Below are positions 34,329-42,976 of a DNA stretch of 64,000 nucleotides, in pieces. Origin of the DNA: Cellulosilyticum sp. I15G10I2 (GTDB lineage: Bacteria; Bacillota; Clostridia; Lachnospirales; Cellulosilyticaceae); contig NZ_FMMP01000009.1 of NCBI RefSeq assembly GCF_900095725.1, positions 603,497 to 667,496 on the forward strand. Direction: 5' to 3'. The notes beneath the pieces were generated by a model. It was not told the DNA's origin. It made no database searches and worked only from the letters and a program-made list of their open reading frames with translations. Position numbers and translations under genes: made by a program. Each line of letters begins with the position of its first letter. The stretch's first letter is position 1.

Positions 34329-34463
34329 TTAATAGGCAAGACCATCAAGAGTTGCATCTAGAGACCATTGCTTACTCGTGGAAGAGAGTGAAAAGCTAGG
34401 ACCTGAAGGAGATAGAGATATACTTCCGGTTGATGATTGATAGGTATGTATATACCCAAAAGT
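34329..34463 (-). pseudogene. Truncated Ser-rich C-terminal coding remnant
   Basis: An open frame of 44 codons without a start codon. It reads HTYQSSTGSISLSPSGPSF and ends SLDATLDGLAY plus a stop. About 70 bp further upstream is a good GGGAG site followed by a MNINKKL-like start that stops at once, suggesting a small secreted-protein gene that lost its middle. The family was not recognised. Confidence 0.4.
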
Positions 34464-34596
34464 TCATAAAATACTATATATTAGTTTTCTTCCAATATCT
34501 TCGTCAATCTATAATTTTTTATTAATGTTCACTCCCTCTGTTTTAATATTTTATAAAATTTTACTTCATTGAACTTTTTCTCTCTTTTACCATATA

Positions 34597-34631
34597 TTCT
34601 TAACTCTTAATTCTTAATTCTTAATTCTTAT
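34597..34631. repeat. Heptamer tandem repeat (TTCTTAA)
   Basis: Five consecutive 7-bp units: TTCTTAA, CTCTTAA, TTCTTAA, TTCTTAA and TTCTTAT. The array ends on the stop codon of the gene at 34631. Confidence 0.8.
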
Positions 34632-35053
34632 TAATAATCAACACCGGTATTATCTTGCAAAACGAATGTGCTGATAATATTTTCTCCATCTTTATCGTAA
34701 ACTGGTAATTCTATAGGAGTCTTTCTATTGTTTTGCTGCTTTATAGCTTCTTCTGGTGTATTAGGTGGTGATTCAAGATCAGTAGATTTGATATATCCCA
34801 GAGTCCCATGTGTACCATAGACTTCAATTAAATCAGGTTCTTCTTCATAATTATCAATGTGAGGTCCATATGTCTGACCATTTTTATTTAATGGATATAA
34901 ACTTACATTTTTAGTAGTTAGTTTTTCTAAATTATTATTTTTAAATAGCCCGCCGCGACTATAGAAAACAGCCAATAAAACTGTTGAAATTATGATGACA
35001 AATATACAGCTGATTCTTAATTTAGATAACCTCTTATGCTTCATAATTAACAT
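34631..35053 (-). CDS. Membrane-anchored protein of unknown function
   Basis: A 140-residue protein. The basic N-terminus and one helix (ISCIFVIIISTVLLAVFY) form an anchor. The outer part contains TYGPHIDNYEEEPDLIEVYG, GTLGYIKSTDLES, TPEEAIKQQ and LPVYDKDGENIISTFVL. This arrangement resembles a conserved but uncharacterised Firmicute pattern with a YIK-DL/TPEEA/PLYD-DG signature. Two starts are possible: the first ATG is only three bases from GAGAGG, and the ATG three codons later is 12 bases away. No function can be assigned. Confidence 0.6.
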   Translation of the reverse strand: MLIMKHKRLSKLRISCIFVIIISTVLLAVFYSRGGLFKNNNLEKLTTKNVSLYPLNKNGQTYGPHIDNYEEEPDLIEVYGTHGTLGYIKSTDLESPPNTPEEAIKQQNNRKTPIELPVYDKDGENIISTFVLQDNTGVDY

Positions 35054-35107
35054 TATCCTCTCATTTCTGGGTATTCATCACATAAAACTTCTATGATAAT
35101 ATTTTAT

Positions 35108-35210
35108 TTACTTAACCCTTTTAAACTGTTTCATTTCTTTAGGCACTTCCCCTTGATAGGCAAACCAATTGCCCTACATATTTCATTAAACTTAAAGCGT
35201 ACTTTTTAAT
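35108..35210 (-). pseudogene. Possible frameshifted agrD remnant
   Basis: After a strong GGAGAGGGG site, the frame starting at ATT reads (I)KKYALSLMKYVGQ. A one-base shift then leads into NWFAYQGEVPKEMKQFKRVK and a stop. A short basic amphipathic start followed by an aromatic core and an acidic xVPKExxx tail is the layout of AgrD cyclic-peptide precursors. The expected Cys of the peptide ring is missing and the start is not ATG, so it is probably decayed. The identification is inference from the pattern and from its position next to an AgrC/AgrA-like pair. Confidence 0.45.
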
Positions 35211-35391
35211 TCCCCTCTCCCCCTTTCGTATATCCCATAATAAGTATTATAGCTATCCATCCTAGAGAAAAGATTATATATACGCTGTACTCATATAAGT
35301 AAGCATAAAAAACTGCTATTAGCGTAATTAGTCCAAAACTTATACTTAATCTCCTAGCTATATACTTATATCTTATTTTCTCTCCTCTGTC
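35206..35391 (-). pseudogene. Possible agrB C-terminal remnant
   Basis: An open frame of about 61 codons without an ATG, ending a few bases inside the agrD-like remnant. It has a basic block (KIRYKYIARR), then two hydrophobic segments (LSISFGLITLIAVFYAYLY and VYIIFSLGWIAIILIMGY). This matches the last two helices of an AgrB-type peptide-processing protease, normally ~190-200 residues. The catalytic His and Cys region is absent. It starts only about 20 bp after the kinase stop codon, so the 5' part seems to have been deleted. Confidence 0.4.
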
Positions 35392-35467
35392 TCAAACTTA
35401 ACATCTTTTTTTACACTTTTATACACTTATTGTTTAAGATGTCATTTTTATTGTCTAATATGTTATC
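35389..35467. repeat. 79-bp direct repeat, copy B (end of the kinase gene)
   Basis: Matches copy A at 32931-33009. It contains the final 18 codons and stop of the kinase gene and the start of the downstream gap. Confidence 0.8.
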
Positions 35468-36784
35468 AGATGCGTTTAAGGGTATAACTATTTTTAAATA
35501 AAATTCATTTTCTGTATGTTGAAGCACTAGTTCTGATTCGTATTTTTCCACACATCTTCGTATATTTTTTAGCCCTAGTCCATGCAGTATTTCATCTTTT
35601 TTATGGGTGATAATCTTTTCACCTTTTAGCTTAATTGGGTGTTCTTTAGGGTTTTTTATTTTAATCACTAAAAAACGTTTAACCTTAGAACCTTCTATAT
35701 GGATATATCTCTTTCTATCTTCACTTTTTATATTTTGGCAAGCTTCTATAGCATTATCTAAAGCATTGGCAAAAATACTGCATAAATCTTTAGGTTCTAT
35801 AAAACTGCATCTCGTTAAGTCTAGATTGACTAGCAGATCAATACGCTCTTTCTCACACACAATGCTTTTCTGCCTAAAGAGAGTATCTACTACTTTGCTG
35901 CCTGTTTGAAAGACTTGTTTCATGCTCGGTATTTCTTCCTCAATCGACTGTATATATTGGCGCAGTTGCTCCTTATCTTGTACCAATCCTTTAATACATT
36001 CAATATGATTATTCATATCATGATAAAGTTGCCTAACCTGTTCATGCTCCTTTTCTAGCTGCATATAGTAGCTGTACTCCGCTTCTTTTTTATCTTCATA
36101 ACTTTTGTAAGCTAATTTAACCTGATAGTCCCGAGTCATTTTTCTTATCATTACAACAAGCGATACATTTGCTAAAACAATAAGCAGTGTCATACCTAGG
36201 ATCATCGAGTAATAGTTCTGTGTGTTAATAGCCATCTTTGGTGCATACTCAAAAATAAAAATCAGTACTAAACTGTTGGCAGCTAAGGGGAGTAATATGT
36301 AGATGATGTCATGCTGATCATTATCTATAGATATTTTTAATTTTTGATAAACTAATACAACACTTACGAATAAGACTTTTGCTAAAATAAAAAACAGAAG
36401 CTTTATATAACCAGGTTCTAATAAAGACATATGAGATTCTAAGCGATAGAGTCTTGTTATAAGCCCCAGCATAATGCCTTCGCTTCCAAGAGACAACATC
36501 CAAAAAACAGCTGTCACTATACTATTTTTAACCCAAGAAACATGATAACTTATTTGGTAGAAGCCCCAAGTCATGATAATTATTATAATAACCTTTAGGA
36601 TGGGCAGAACATCAAATACATTTAAAAGAAATTCTGCCCCTACCATCACGCTAAATAACTGATAATACCTTTTTGTTGGAATCTTTATCAAGCTATTGCT
36701 ATCTATTAGGATCTTCAGTGCGGTCCAATCAATTAAACTAGATATCAAAAAAATTATTGACCAAAAAAGTGGTGTTTTTATCAT
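35411..36784 (-). CDS. GHKL sensor histidine kinase, AgrC-like
   Basis: Membrane sensor of 457 residues. The N-terminal half (about 1-215) is mostly hydrophobic with about six membrane segments. The cytoplasmic half has YHDMNNHIECIKGLV (phospho-acceptor His near 255), the N-box FANALDNAIEACQNI and the G-box HGLGLKNIRRCVEKYES of the HATPase_c_5/GHKL type. In the AgrC family such kinases detect cyclic peptides. It precedes possible agrB and agrD remnants and follows a LytTR regulator 2 bp away, so the locus looks like a peptide quorum-sensing module. Its C-terminal codons are duplicated at 32953. Confidence 0.9.
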   Translation of the reverse strand: MIKTPLFWSIIFLISSLIDWTALKILIDSNSLIKIPTKRYYQLFSVMVGAEFLLNVFDVLPILKVIIIIIMTWGFYQISYHVSWVKNSIVTAVFWMLSLGSEGIMLGLITRLYRLESHMSLLEPGYIKLLFFILAKVLFVSVVLVYQKLKISIDNDQHDIIYILLPLAANSLVLIFIFEYAPKMAINTQNYYSMILGMTLLIVLANVSLVVMIRKMTRDYQVKLAYKSYEDKKEAEYSYYMQLEKEHEQVRQLYHDMNNHIECIKGLVQDKEQLRQYIQSIEEEIPSMKQVFQTGSKVVDTLFRQKSIVCEKERIDLLVNLDLTRCSFIEPKDLCSIFANALDNAIEACQNIKSEDRKRYIHIEGSKVKRFLVIKIKNPKEHPIKLKGEKIITHKKDEILHGLGLKNIRRCVEKYESELVLQHTENEFYLKIVIPLNASDNILDNKNDILNNKCIKV

Positions 36785-36786
36785 GG

Positions 36787-37488
36787 CTATTCTCCTATTA
36801 TCTTCGCCAGCTCTTTTTTTAAAGTCTGCATTTTTAAGCGGCTCACTGGAATCTCTTTATCTTTTATAAATACTGAATCTTTAGTAATGCCTTCCACATA
36901 GTTTAAGTTAATTAAACATGACTTTTGACACCTGAAAAAATGTTCCCCTTTCAACGCCTTTTCTATAAGACTTAAGGACATATAAGTAGGGTATATTTGT
37001 TGGGTGGTGTAAACATTGACCTGACGCCCATAGGTTTCAGCATACAAGATGTTATCTACCCTTACTTTATACGTTGCTTGAAGACTTTTTACCCATATAT
37101 ACTGCTCTTTTCGTTTTATAATAGCTTCAATACAAGGCTTTACTTGCTGAGTAAATATTTCATACTGGATAGGTTTTGTTAAATAACGCCTTGCACTTAC
37201 TTCATAGCCCTGCTGCATAAACTCTGTGAGTCCCGTTATAAAGATGATCTCTGTCTCTGTATCAAAAGTTCTAATTTTTTGTGCAGTCTCCATTCCCGAC
37301 AGCTCTTTCATTTTAATATCTAAAAAAATAATATCTACATGATTAGGATAAGCATTTAATAATTGCTCTCCACACTCAAATTCTATAATTTCATAGGCAG
37401 TATGCAGCTCGCTAAGCACGCTCTTTAAGTAATCGTTAATTTTATTTCTATGTATTTCATTGTCTTCGCAGATCACACATGTAAGCAT
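36787..37488 (-). CDS. LytTR response regulator, AgrA-like
   Basis: Cytoplasmic regulator of 233 residues. The receiver domain (1-120) has ICEDNEIHRNKI and the phospho-acceptor Asp in VDIIFLDIKMKELSGMETA. The LytTR DNA-binding domain (about 130-230) shows ILYAETYGRQVNVY, FFRCQKSCLINLNYV and IPVSRLKMQTLKKEL. The ribosome binding site is GAGGAG. It is the first gene of the pair. AgrA-type regulators bind direct repeats upstream of their targets; no clear target repeat was found in this window. Confidence 0.92.
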   Translation of the reverse strand: MLTCVICEDNEIHRNKINDYLKSVLSELHTAYEIIEFECGEQLLNAYPNHVDIIFLDIKMKELSGMETAQKIRTFDTETEIIFITGLTEFMQQGYEVSARRYLTKPIQYEIFTQQVKPCIEAIIKRKEQYIWVKSLQATYKVRVDNILYAETYGRQVNVYTTQQIYPTYMSLSLIEKALKGEHFFRCQKSCLINLNYVEGITKDSVFIKDKEIPVSRLKMQTLKKELAKIIGE

Positions 37489-37618
37489 ATTGATGTCTCC
37501 TCTAACTTTTATTCCAACTTTCTATTATTTTACATCAAAATTCCCTCTTGGGAACCATATTTGTCTAAATAGTCTAGGAATAAGTTTGAATAGCGCTGCT
37601 TATTTCCGGTTAAATAAA

Positions 37619-37650
37619 AAATACGAGAGTCTTTTTATAAGTCTCTCGCA
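37619..37650 (-). terminator. Terminator of the eut operon
   Basis: On the minus strand TGCGAGAG and CTCTCGTA form the stem, with an inner CTT/AAG extension, followed by TTTTTTATTT. It lies just after the eutC stop codon. Confidence 0.8.
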
Positions 37651-37667
37651 CTTTTTAGTTAATCGTA

Positions 37668-38351
37668 TTATATTTTTAAATCTACACCGCTCTTTTTCTC
37701 TTTCAACATAATTTCCGCTATATGAATAATCTGCGCGCCTGCTTCTACAGGGTATAAGCCTCCACTGTGGATATTAGAAACTACTGTTCTTTGCGACTCT
37801 GGTTTTGACGCACTCGACTGATAGGCCATATAGGCACTCATACTTTCCCCTGTTGCAAGTCCCGGTCTTTCTCCTACTAATAAAATAGTGACCTCTGCCC
37901 CTACCGCCTCTGATATGTAGTCCATCGTTGCCACTCTACCATACCGTACAAAGATGGGCGTTCCTACGGTGATGCCTCTATGTTTAAAACCGTCTGTTAA
38001 GATCCCATAAATATCTTTTAAGTTGGCATCAATCGCTGGGGAACTCAGACCATCCGCTGCGATGATTTGTACAGCAGGCTGGTGAATACACGTGCTTTTT
38101 ATGTCCTCCAGCGTTTCCTCAGAAAACCTTCTTCCTAAATCCGGTCTTCTGATATATTCTTCTTTATCATTAATGAGAGTGTTAACTACCTTAAATCCGA
38201 GGCTTTTAACAAGCTCTTCATCTGCATGAGACCACACTGCATCCATGGCTATTGCATGATCTTGTCTGAACTTAAGCAGTTCTTTTGTCGTCATCCTTGC
38301 CCCACTACGTCCTATATGAATTCTAGCAGGAGTTATTACGCCTATATCCAT
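37668..38351 (-). CDS. eutC: Ethanolamine ammonia-lyase small subunit
   Basis: Small (beta) subunit of the adenosylcobalamin-dependent ethanolamine ammonia-lyase, which converts ethanolamine to acetaldehyde and ammonia. Conserved blocks are TPARIHIGRSGARMTT, FRQDHAIAMDAVWSHADEE, VRYGRVATMDYISE and LLVGERPGLATGESMSAYM. At 227 residues it lacks most of the N-terminal extension of the enterobacterial protein (~295), leaving the core domain. AGGGAGG precedes the ATG. It is the last gene of the eutA-B-H-C order. No EutL/K/M/N/S shell genes follow, so catabolism is not in a locally encoded microcompartment. Confidence 0.95.
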   Translation of the reverse strand: MDIGVITPARIHIGRSGARMTTKELLKFRQDHAIAMDAVWSHADEELVKSLGFKVVNTLINDKEEYIRRPDLGRRFSEETLEDIKSTCIHQPAVQIIAADGLSSPAIDANLKDIYGILTDGFKHRGITVGTPIFVRYGRVATMDYISEAVGAEVTILLVGERPGLATGESMSAYMAYQSSASKPESQRTVVSNIHSGGLYPVEAGAQIIHIAEIMLKEKKSGVDLKI

Positions 38352-38461
38352 ACTTTTACCTCCCTATTTTTGCTGTTTTGAGCATCTTCGCCCCTATTTG
38401 ATAACCTAAATTTCTTAAGTTTTGCAATTACCTATCTATTATTTAACCTTTAATCTAACAC

Positions 38462-39724
38462 TTATAGTGCCACTGATTTTACGCCCTCTTTTTTGTCGGT
38501 TGATTGCGACGCATTTACTTTAGAGAGTAACTTAGGTGCAAGAACAGCTGCTAAAATAACCGCTGTAATACCTGCTGTAAGCTTTCCTAACACCACTGCG
38601 AAAATCATATCCGGATTAACCCCTGCTGTAAAGCCAAGATGATCCCCAAATACAAAAGCTGCCGATACCGCAAAGGCTACGTTTAGTATTTTACCTTTAG
38701 CATCCATTTCGTGCATAATATTAAACATCGGAATATTATTAGCAAGGGTTGCCACAAATCCCGCTGAAGCCTTTTCTTCAACACCCAGCATCTGCCCAAA
38801 TTTCATAAGGGGTTTCGCAAAGTTTGTGGTAATAAAATGCACCATCGGAAAAGCTCCGATTAATACAATGGCAATAGCCCCTACTATCATAATGCCTTCC
38901 TCTAAGGGCACCACGCCCCCGTTTTTATCTGCATCCACCATCACATCAAAAAGCGGAAATCTAAGACCTGTTTGATATTGGAAAACTGCTATAGCCGTAC
39001 CTATGGTAATAATAATGGTAATCGCATTACCAAACTTCATAAACCCATCCATCATCTGAGCAGGCTTAAACCATAAACCTACAGCAATGAGTCCCGCAAT
39101 GATAATAACCGGCACAAGGTTAATAAGAATTTCTCCAAGGCTTATTTTATACTGTGTCATATTCATCGTTAAACCACCCACAATACACCCAATAGGTATG
39201 GTGATTAAACCCACTAAAATACCACATGCCAAATACGGTCTGTCTTCTTTTTTAATAATCGATAAAGCGACCGGAATAGTAAATACAATGGTTGGCCCCA
39301 TCATACCCCCAAGTATTAAGCCCGCAAAATTACCAATGGTTTCGTTATCCCCTGCAAGCTGCATAGCCAGAGGGTATCCCCCCATATCATTGGCTAAAAG
39401 CGTCGTTGCAAACATAGCCGGATTTGCACCAAGCAGCTGATAAACCGGAGCAATAATAGGCTGTAATATAATTCTTAAAACAGGTGCCAGCGCAACCACC
39501 CCTATCATAGCTATGGCTAAAGGCCCCATGGCATTAAAGCCTTCATCAAACTTCTCGCCATAACCTCTTTTATTCCCTCTTACTTTATCAACGGCACCTA
39601 CGACCATAAAGATCATCATGATTACCATAATCACCATGTTAACAGACATGTTATGTGAAAACTCCTCAAAAGATGCTGCTAAAACACCCCAATTCGTTAT
39701 ATTCTGGATTAGTTCATTAAACAT
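38462..39724 (-). CDS. eutH: Ethanolamine permease
   Basis: Integral membrane protein of 420 residues with about ten hydrophobic segments. Family blocks are GYGEKFDEGFNAMGPLAIAM, ANDMGGYPLAMQLAG and VFGDHLGFTAGVNPDMI. EutH lets ethanolamine into the cell when the external concentration is low or the pH is acidic. It lies between eutB and eutC, an order different from the enteric operon. The ribosome binding site is GGGGGATTG. Confidence 0.95.
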   Translation of the reverse strand: MFNELIQNITNWGVLAASFEEFSHNMSVNMVIMVIMMIFMVVGAVDKVRGNKRGYGEKFDEGFNAMGPLAIAMIGVVALAPVLRIILQPIIAPVYQLLGANPAMFATTLLANDMGGYPLAMQLAGDNETIGNFAGLILGGMMGPTIVFTIPVALSIIKKEDRPYLACGILVGLITIPIGCIVGGLTMNMTQYKISLGEILINLVPVIIIAGLIAVGLWFKPAQMMDGFMKFGNAITIIITIGTAIAVFQYQTGLRFPLFDVMVDADKNGGVVPLEEGIMIVGAIAIVLIGAFPMVHFITTNFAKPLMKFGQMLGVEEKASAGFVATLANNIPMFNIMHEMDAKGKILNVAFAVSAAFVFGDHLGFTAGVNPDMIFAVVLGKLTAGITAVILAAVLAPKLLSKVNASQSTDKKEGVKSVAL

Positions 39725-39787
39725 TTTACAATCCCCCTGTCCTTATTATTTTAAATAGGTATGACCTTATGTACGCTACTAGTCAGT

Positions 39788-41140
39788 CTATAGAAACATC
39801 CTATAATCTCCAGCCCGCTTAGTCAGCCTGCCATCTTTTAGAATCTCCAGTTCTTCCATACGCTGATTAAATTCAGCTATAGGCGTCTTGCCTGTTATTT
39901 CCCTAAGAGCTGCTACATCATGATAACTGGTACTTTGATACATCAGCATCACATCATCCCCGGCTGGCACGCCCATATAGTAATTACAGTTTGCCTGGCT
40001 TAAGAGAAGTGCTAGATTCTCAAGGTCATTCTGATCTGCTTTCATATGGTTGGTGTAGCATACGTCCACTCCCATCGAAATCCCCGTTAGTTTCCCCATA
40101 AAGTGATCTTCAAGTCCAGCTCTTATAACCTGCGCCCCATCATATAAATATTCCGGGCCAATAAAACCCACAACCGTATTAACTAAATAAGGTTTGTAAC
40201 GTTTGGCAAAACCATAACATCTTGCTTCCATCGTCAGCTGATCAACATTGTGGTGTCCTTCTGAAGAAAGCTCTGAACCTTGTCCTGTTTCAAAATACAT
40301 GTAGTTAGGCCCTTTGGAACTTTTTTGCTGACGCATCATTTCATAAGCCTCATCCATCAGTGCAATGTCTATTCCAAAAGCTCTGTTTGAAATCTCTGAA
40401 CCCGCAAGACTTTGAAACATCAAGTCAATAGGTGCACCTTTTTTTAGAGCTTCCATCTGAGTCGTCACATGGGCAAGTACACAGTTTTGTGTCGGGATAG
40501 CCCATTTGTTATAAAAATCGTAGAAGGCTTCTAAAATACGTTTAACATTATCTACTGAATCATTGACTGGGTTAAGCCCGATCACCGCATCGCCTACTGC
40601 ATAACTCATCCCTTCCATAACTGACAGCATCACCCCTTCAACATCATCGATCGGATGGTTCGGCTGAAGTCTCGCTGAGAGTGTTCCTGGCTGACCTATT
40701 ATTGTATTGCAGTAAGATGTGACAACCAGTTTATTAGCCGCATACACTAAGTCCATATTACTCATAAGCTTTGTAACAGCAGAAATCATCTCCGCTGTTA
40801 AGGCTGGTCTTATGCGCTCTATCTCTTCTTTTTCCACACTTAAAATAAAGTCTCTCAGTTCTCCCACTGTCATCTTTTTTATACCTTCGTAAATATCTCG
40901 GTCTATACTTTCTACAATAAGCCTTGTCACTTCATCTTCTTCATAAGGAATAAGCGGATTATTATAAATGGTCTCCAGCGTAATATCTGCTAATATCATT
41001 TTTGCCGCTATTCTTTCATGGGCAGATAAAGCAGCAATACCCGCCAATGCATCCCCTGACTTTAGCTCATTGGCTTTTGCCATCACCTCTTTTAAACTCT
41101 CAAATTGATACGTTTTATTTTGTAATGTAATTTTATACAC
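39788..41140 (-). CDS. eutB: Ethanolamine ammonia-lyase large subunit
   Basis: Catalytic alpha subunit of the cobalamin-dependent ethanolamine ammonia-lyase, 450 residues, the normal family length. Visible blocks are DALAGIAALSAHERIAAKMI, QPGTLSARLQPNHPIDD, AVIGLNPVNDS, TQMEALKKGAPIDLMFQS and FETGQGSELSSEGHHN. These line the TIM barrel that binds substrate and the B12 cofactor. Start is GTG with GAGGGTGAAGGG upstream. It lies between eutA and eutH. Acetaldehyde from the reaction may be removed by the iron-type alcohol dehydrogenase at 44150, which is divergent from the operon. Confidence 0.97.
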   Translation of the reverse strand: MYKITLQNKTYQFESLKEVMAKANELKSGDALAGIAALSAHERIAAKMILADITLETIYNNPLIPYEEDEVTRLIVESIDRDIYEGIKKMTVGELRDFILSVEKEEIERIRPALTAEMISAVTKLMSNMDLVYAANKLVVTSYCNTIIGQPGTLSARLQPNHPIDDVEGVMLSVMEGMSYAVGDAVIGLNPVNDSVDNVKRILEAFYDFYNKWAIPTQNCVLAHVTTQMEALKKGAPIDLMFQSLAGSEISNRAFGIDIALMDEAYEMMRQQKSSKGPNYMYFETGQGSELSSEGHHNVDQLTMEARCYGFAKRYKPYLVNTVVGFIGPEYLYDGAQVIRAGLEDHFMGKLTGISMGVDVCYTNHMKADQNDLENLALLLSQANCNYYMGVPAGDDVMLMYQSTSYHDVAALREITGKTPIAEFNQRMEELEILKDGRLTKRAGDYRMFL

Positions 41141-41182
41141 TACCCTTCACCCTCTTCCTATTAGGCTCTTCTTTTAATCTTT

Positions 41183-42580
41183 CTAAAATATAAGTGACTT
41201 GATAACTACAGGTAAGCTCCCGCCTACCATTTTCCCAAGATCCACATAGCTGCCATGGGTATTTTGAATATGATCAATACAAACAATGGCCTTATGCTTT
41301 ACCAAATGCCTCTGAAGGGTCTGTCCCAAAGCTTTGCCTATGTTTTTATCCGTGATGACAATAATATGTGCCATATTTTCCTCTGCAATATCGATGATCC
41401 CCTGAGCCAGCCTTATAATATCCTCATAACTTTTATCTCCCTCGTATGTCACATAAAGTGCACTCTGCCCCTGGTGATAGCCCATCAGCCTTTTGGCTGC
41501 CGCCACAAACCCTTCTATTTCTTTTTGATAAGTCACCCTTATCAGTGGTAAATTCTTCATCGGCAAAGCCGCCTGGTCTACATAAATCGTATTGCCGCTA
41601 AGCTGCATGCTATAGCTTCCTGAGCCACATACTGTTGCACGAATCTTATGTTCCGGCTGCCTAAGCACCATTCCCCTCTTTTGAAAGGCTTTTTTTACGG
41701 CGTCACCTAAAACGGGGCCTATATCTTGGTATTTTAAGCAGGCTTCTATCAGGCTATCCTTATCACATGTGGCATAGACGTACTCGCCTACCCCTCCAGA
41801 TATAAAGTAGGCCTCAGCCTCTGTCGAAACAGTATCTTTCGATACATAAAGCAGGTCGTAATCTGGATGTAGTTCATGGGTAATGGCCCCCACCACATAG
41901 GCTGCCATAAATTCTGCAATTGCTCTTATCTGTTTGTAAGTCAGCGTGTCTTCTTGCTGAACATACCACCCTTCTAACAGAAGTGCTTTTTGCAGTACCG
42001 GTGATATGTAGGTTACACTAAGCTGGTTATCTATCCTAAGAAGCCTGCCTCCAATATGCAGTGTCAAGGTATCGCTGACTTCTCCGCCATCAAATTTGAC
42101 GATATTAGTCGTACCGCCTCCTATATCAATGTTGGTAAGCTTACTGCTTTGTCTATAGGAAAGTGCCTGCACGCCACTGCCATAGCCTGCAAGGATGGAC
42201 TCAAGATCTGCCCCCGCTGTAGCTACAATAAATTCGCCTGTACTATCTGCAATGCTATGGATAAGCTGGCTTGCATTTTCTTTAAGGCTGGATTCTCCTG
42301 TAATAATAACCGCTCCTGTTTTTATCTTTTTGATATCTACCCCACTTTCTTTAATAAATTCAAAAAACATCTTAATCAGTTCGGTCTCGTTTAAGTGATA
42401 ACTATCAATCATGGGGGTAATCACTATAGGACTCTCATAAATAAGCTTTCTGGATAAGATTTTGGGTTCAACCGATAAGTAGTTGGCTGTTAGGTTTTCA
42501 ACAGTAAGTTCACAAATGATAAGCTGCGTGGTGGTAGTCCCTATATCCATTCCCAAAGTATATATTTTTTCGATAAACAC
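41183..42580 (-). CDS. eutA: Ethanolamine ammonia-lyase reactivating factor
   Basis: ASKHA-fold ATPase of 465 residues that exchanges damaged cobalamin out of EutBC. The nucleotide-binding blocks are TLGMDIGTTTTQLIICEL at the N-terminus, LTNIDIGGGTTNIVKFDGG in the middle, and FISGGVGEYVYA. Start is probably GTG, with GGAGGAGG just upstream; a downstream ATG (M11) would remove part of the first strand. It is the first gene of the eut operon. A perfect 13-bp hairpin (42598-42636) lies in its leader just before the ribosome binding site. Confidence 0.94.
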   Translation of the reverse strand: MFIEKIYTLGMDIGTTTTQLIICELTVENLTANYLSVEPKILSRKLIYESPIVITPMIDSYHLNETELIKMFFEFIKESGVDIKKIKTGAVIITGESSLKENASQLIHSIADSTGEFIVATAGADLESILAGYGSGVQALSYRQSSKLTNIDIGGGTTNIVKFDGGEVSDTLTLHIGGRLLRIDNQLSVTYISPVLQKALLLEGWYVQQEDTLTYKQIRAIAEFMAAYVVGAITHELHPDYDLLYVSKDTVSTEAEAYFISGGVGEYVYATCDKDSLIEACLKYQDIGPVLGDAVKKAFQKRGMVLRQPEHKIRATVCGSGSYSMQLSGNTIYVDQAALPMKNLPLIRVTYQKEIEGFVAAAKRLMGYHQGQSALYVTYEGDKSYEDIIRLAQGIIDIAEENMAHIIVITDKNIGKALGQTLQRHLVKHKAIVCIDHIQNTHGSYVDLGKMVGGSLPVVIKSLIF

Positions 42581-42597
42581 GCCTCCTCCAGCAACGC

Positions 42598-42636
42598 CAA
42601 AGAGGTCATACTCCGTTTAGGAATATGACCTCTTTG
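42598..42636 (-). promoter_or_regulatory. Leader hairpin upstream of eutA
   Basis: CAAAGAGGTCATA and TATGACCTCTTTG form a perfect 13-bp stem with a 13-base loop. Read on the minus strand it ends about 8 bases before the eutA ribosome binding site and has no U-tract, so it is not a classical terminator. It may affect eutA translation or mRNA stability. The rest of the 396-bp divergent gap is AT-rich and holds CATAAGTA/TACTTATG inverted arms near 42672 and 42759. Confidence 0.6.
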
Positions 42637-42976
42637 TCATCAGTATAATATTTGATATAGCCTATTAATTAACATAAGTATAAATTATTTAATTTCAAAC
42701 TACAATAACCGATCGTTAATTTTTTAATTTTCTCTAGTTATGAATAATTAATATTTGTACTTATGTATAAATATTGTAAATGTTAGGGTATTGACAAAAT
42801 GTTATTAATAAGATGCTCAACATTATGCACATAGGCAACTTTCAAGCCCCAAAGATCCCTCTGCTACGTATTGAAATAAAATATTCAGTTTCTTATTATA
42901 CATATATAGAAAAACAACTTTAAAATGTGAAATCTATAGTATAATAAGTACAAAAGCTTAGAACTGGGGGACTATA

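Noticed and set aside
42598..42636. eutA leader hairpin considered as an ANTAR (EutV) antiterminator site
   Set aside because: Only one hairpin is present, its loop does not match the short ANTAR hexaloop, and no terminator U-tract follows.
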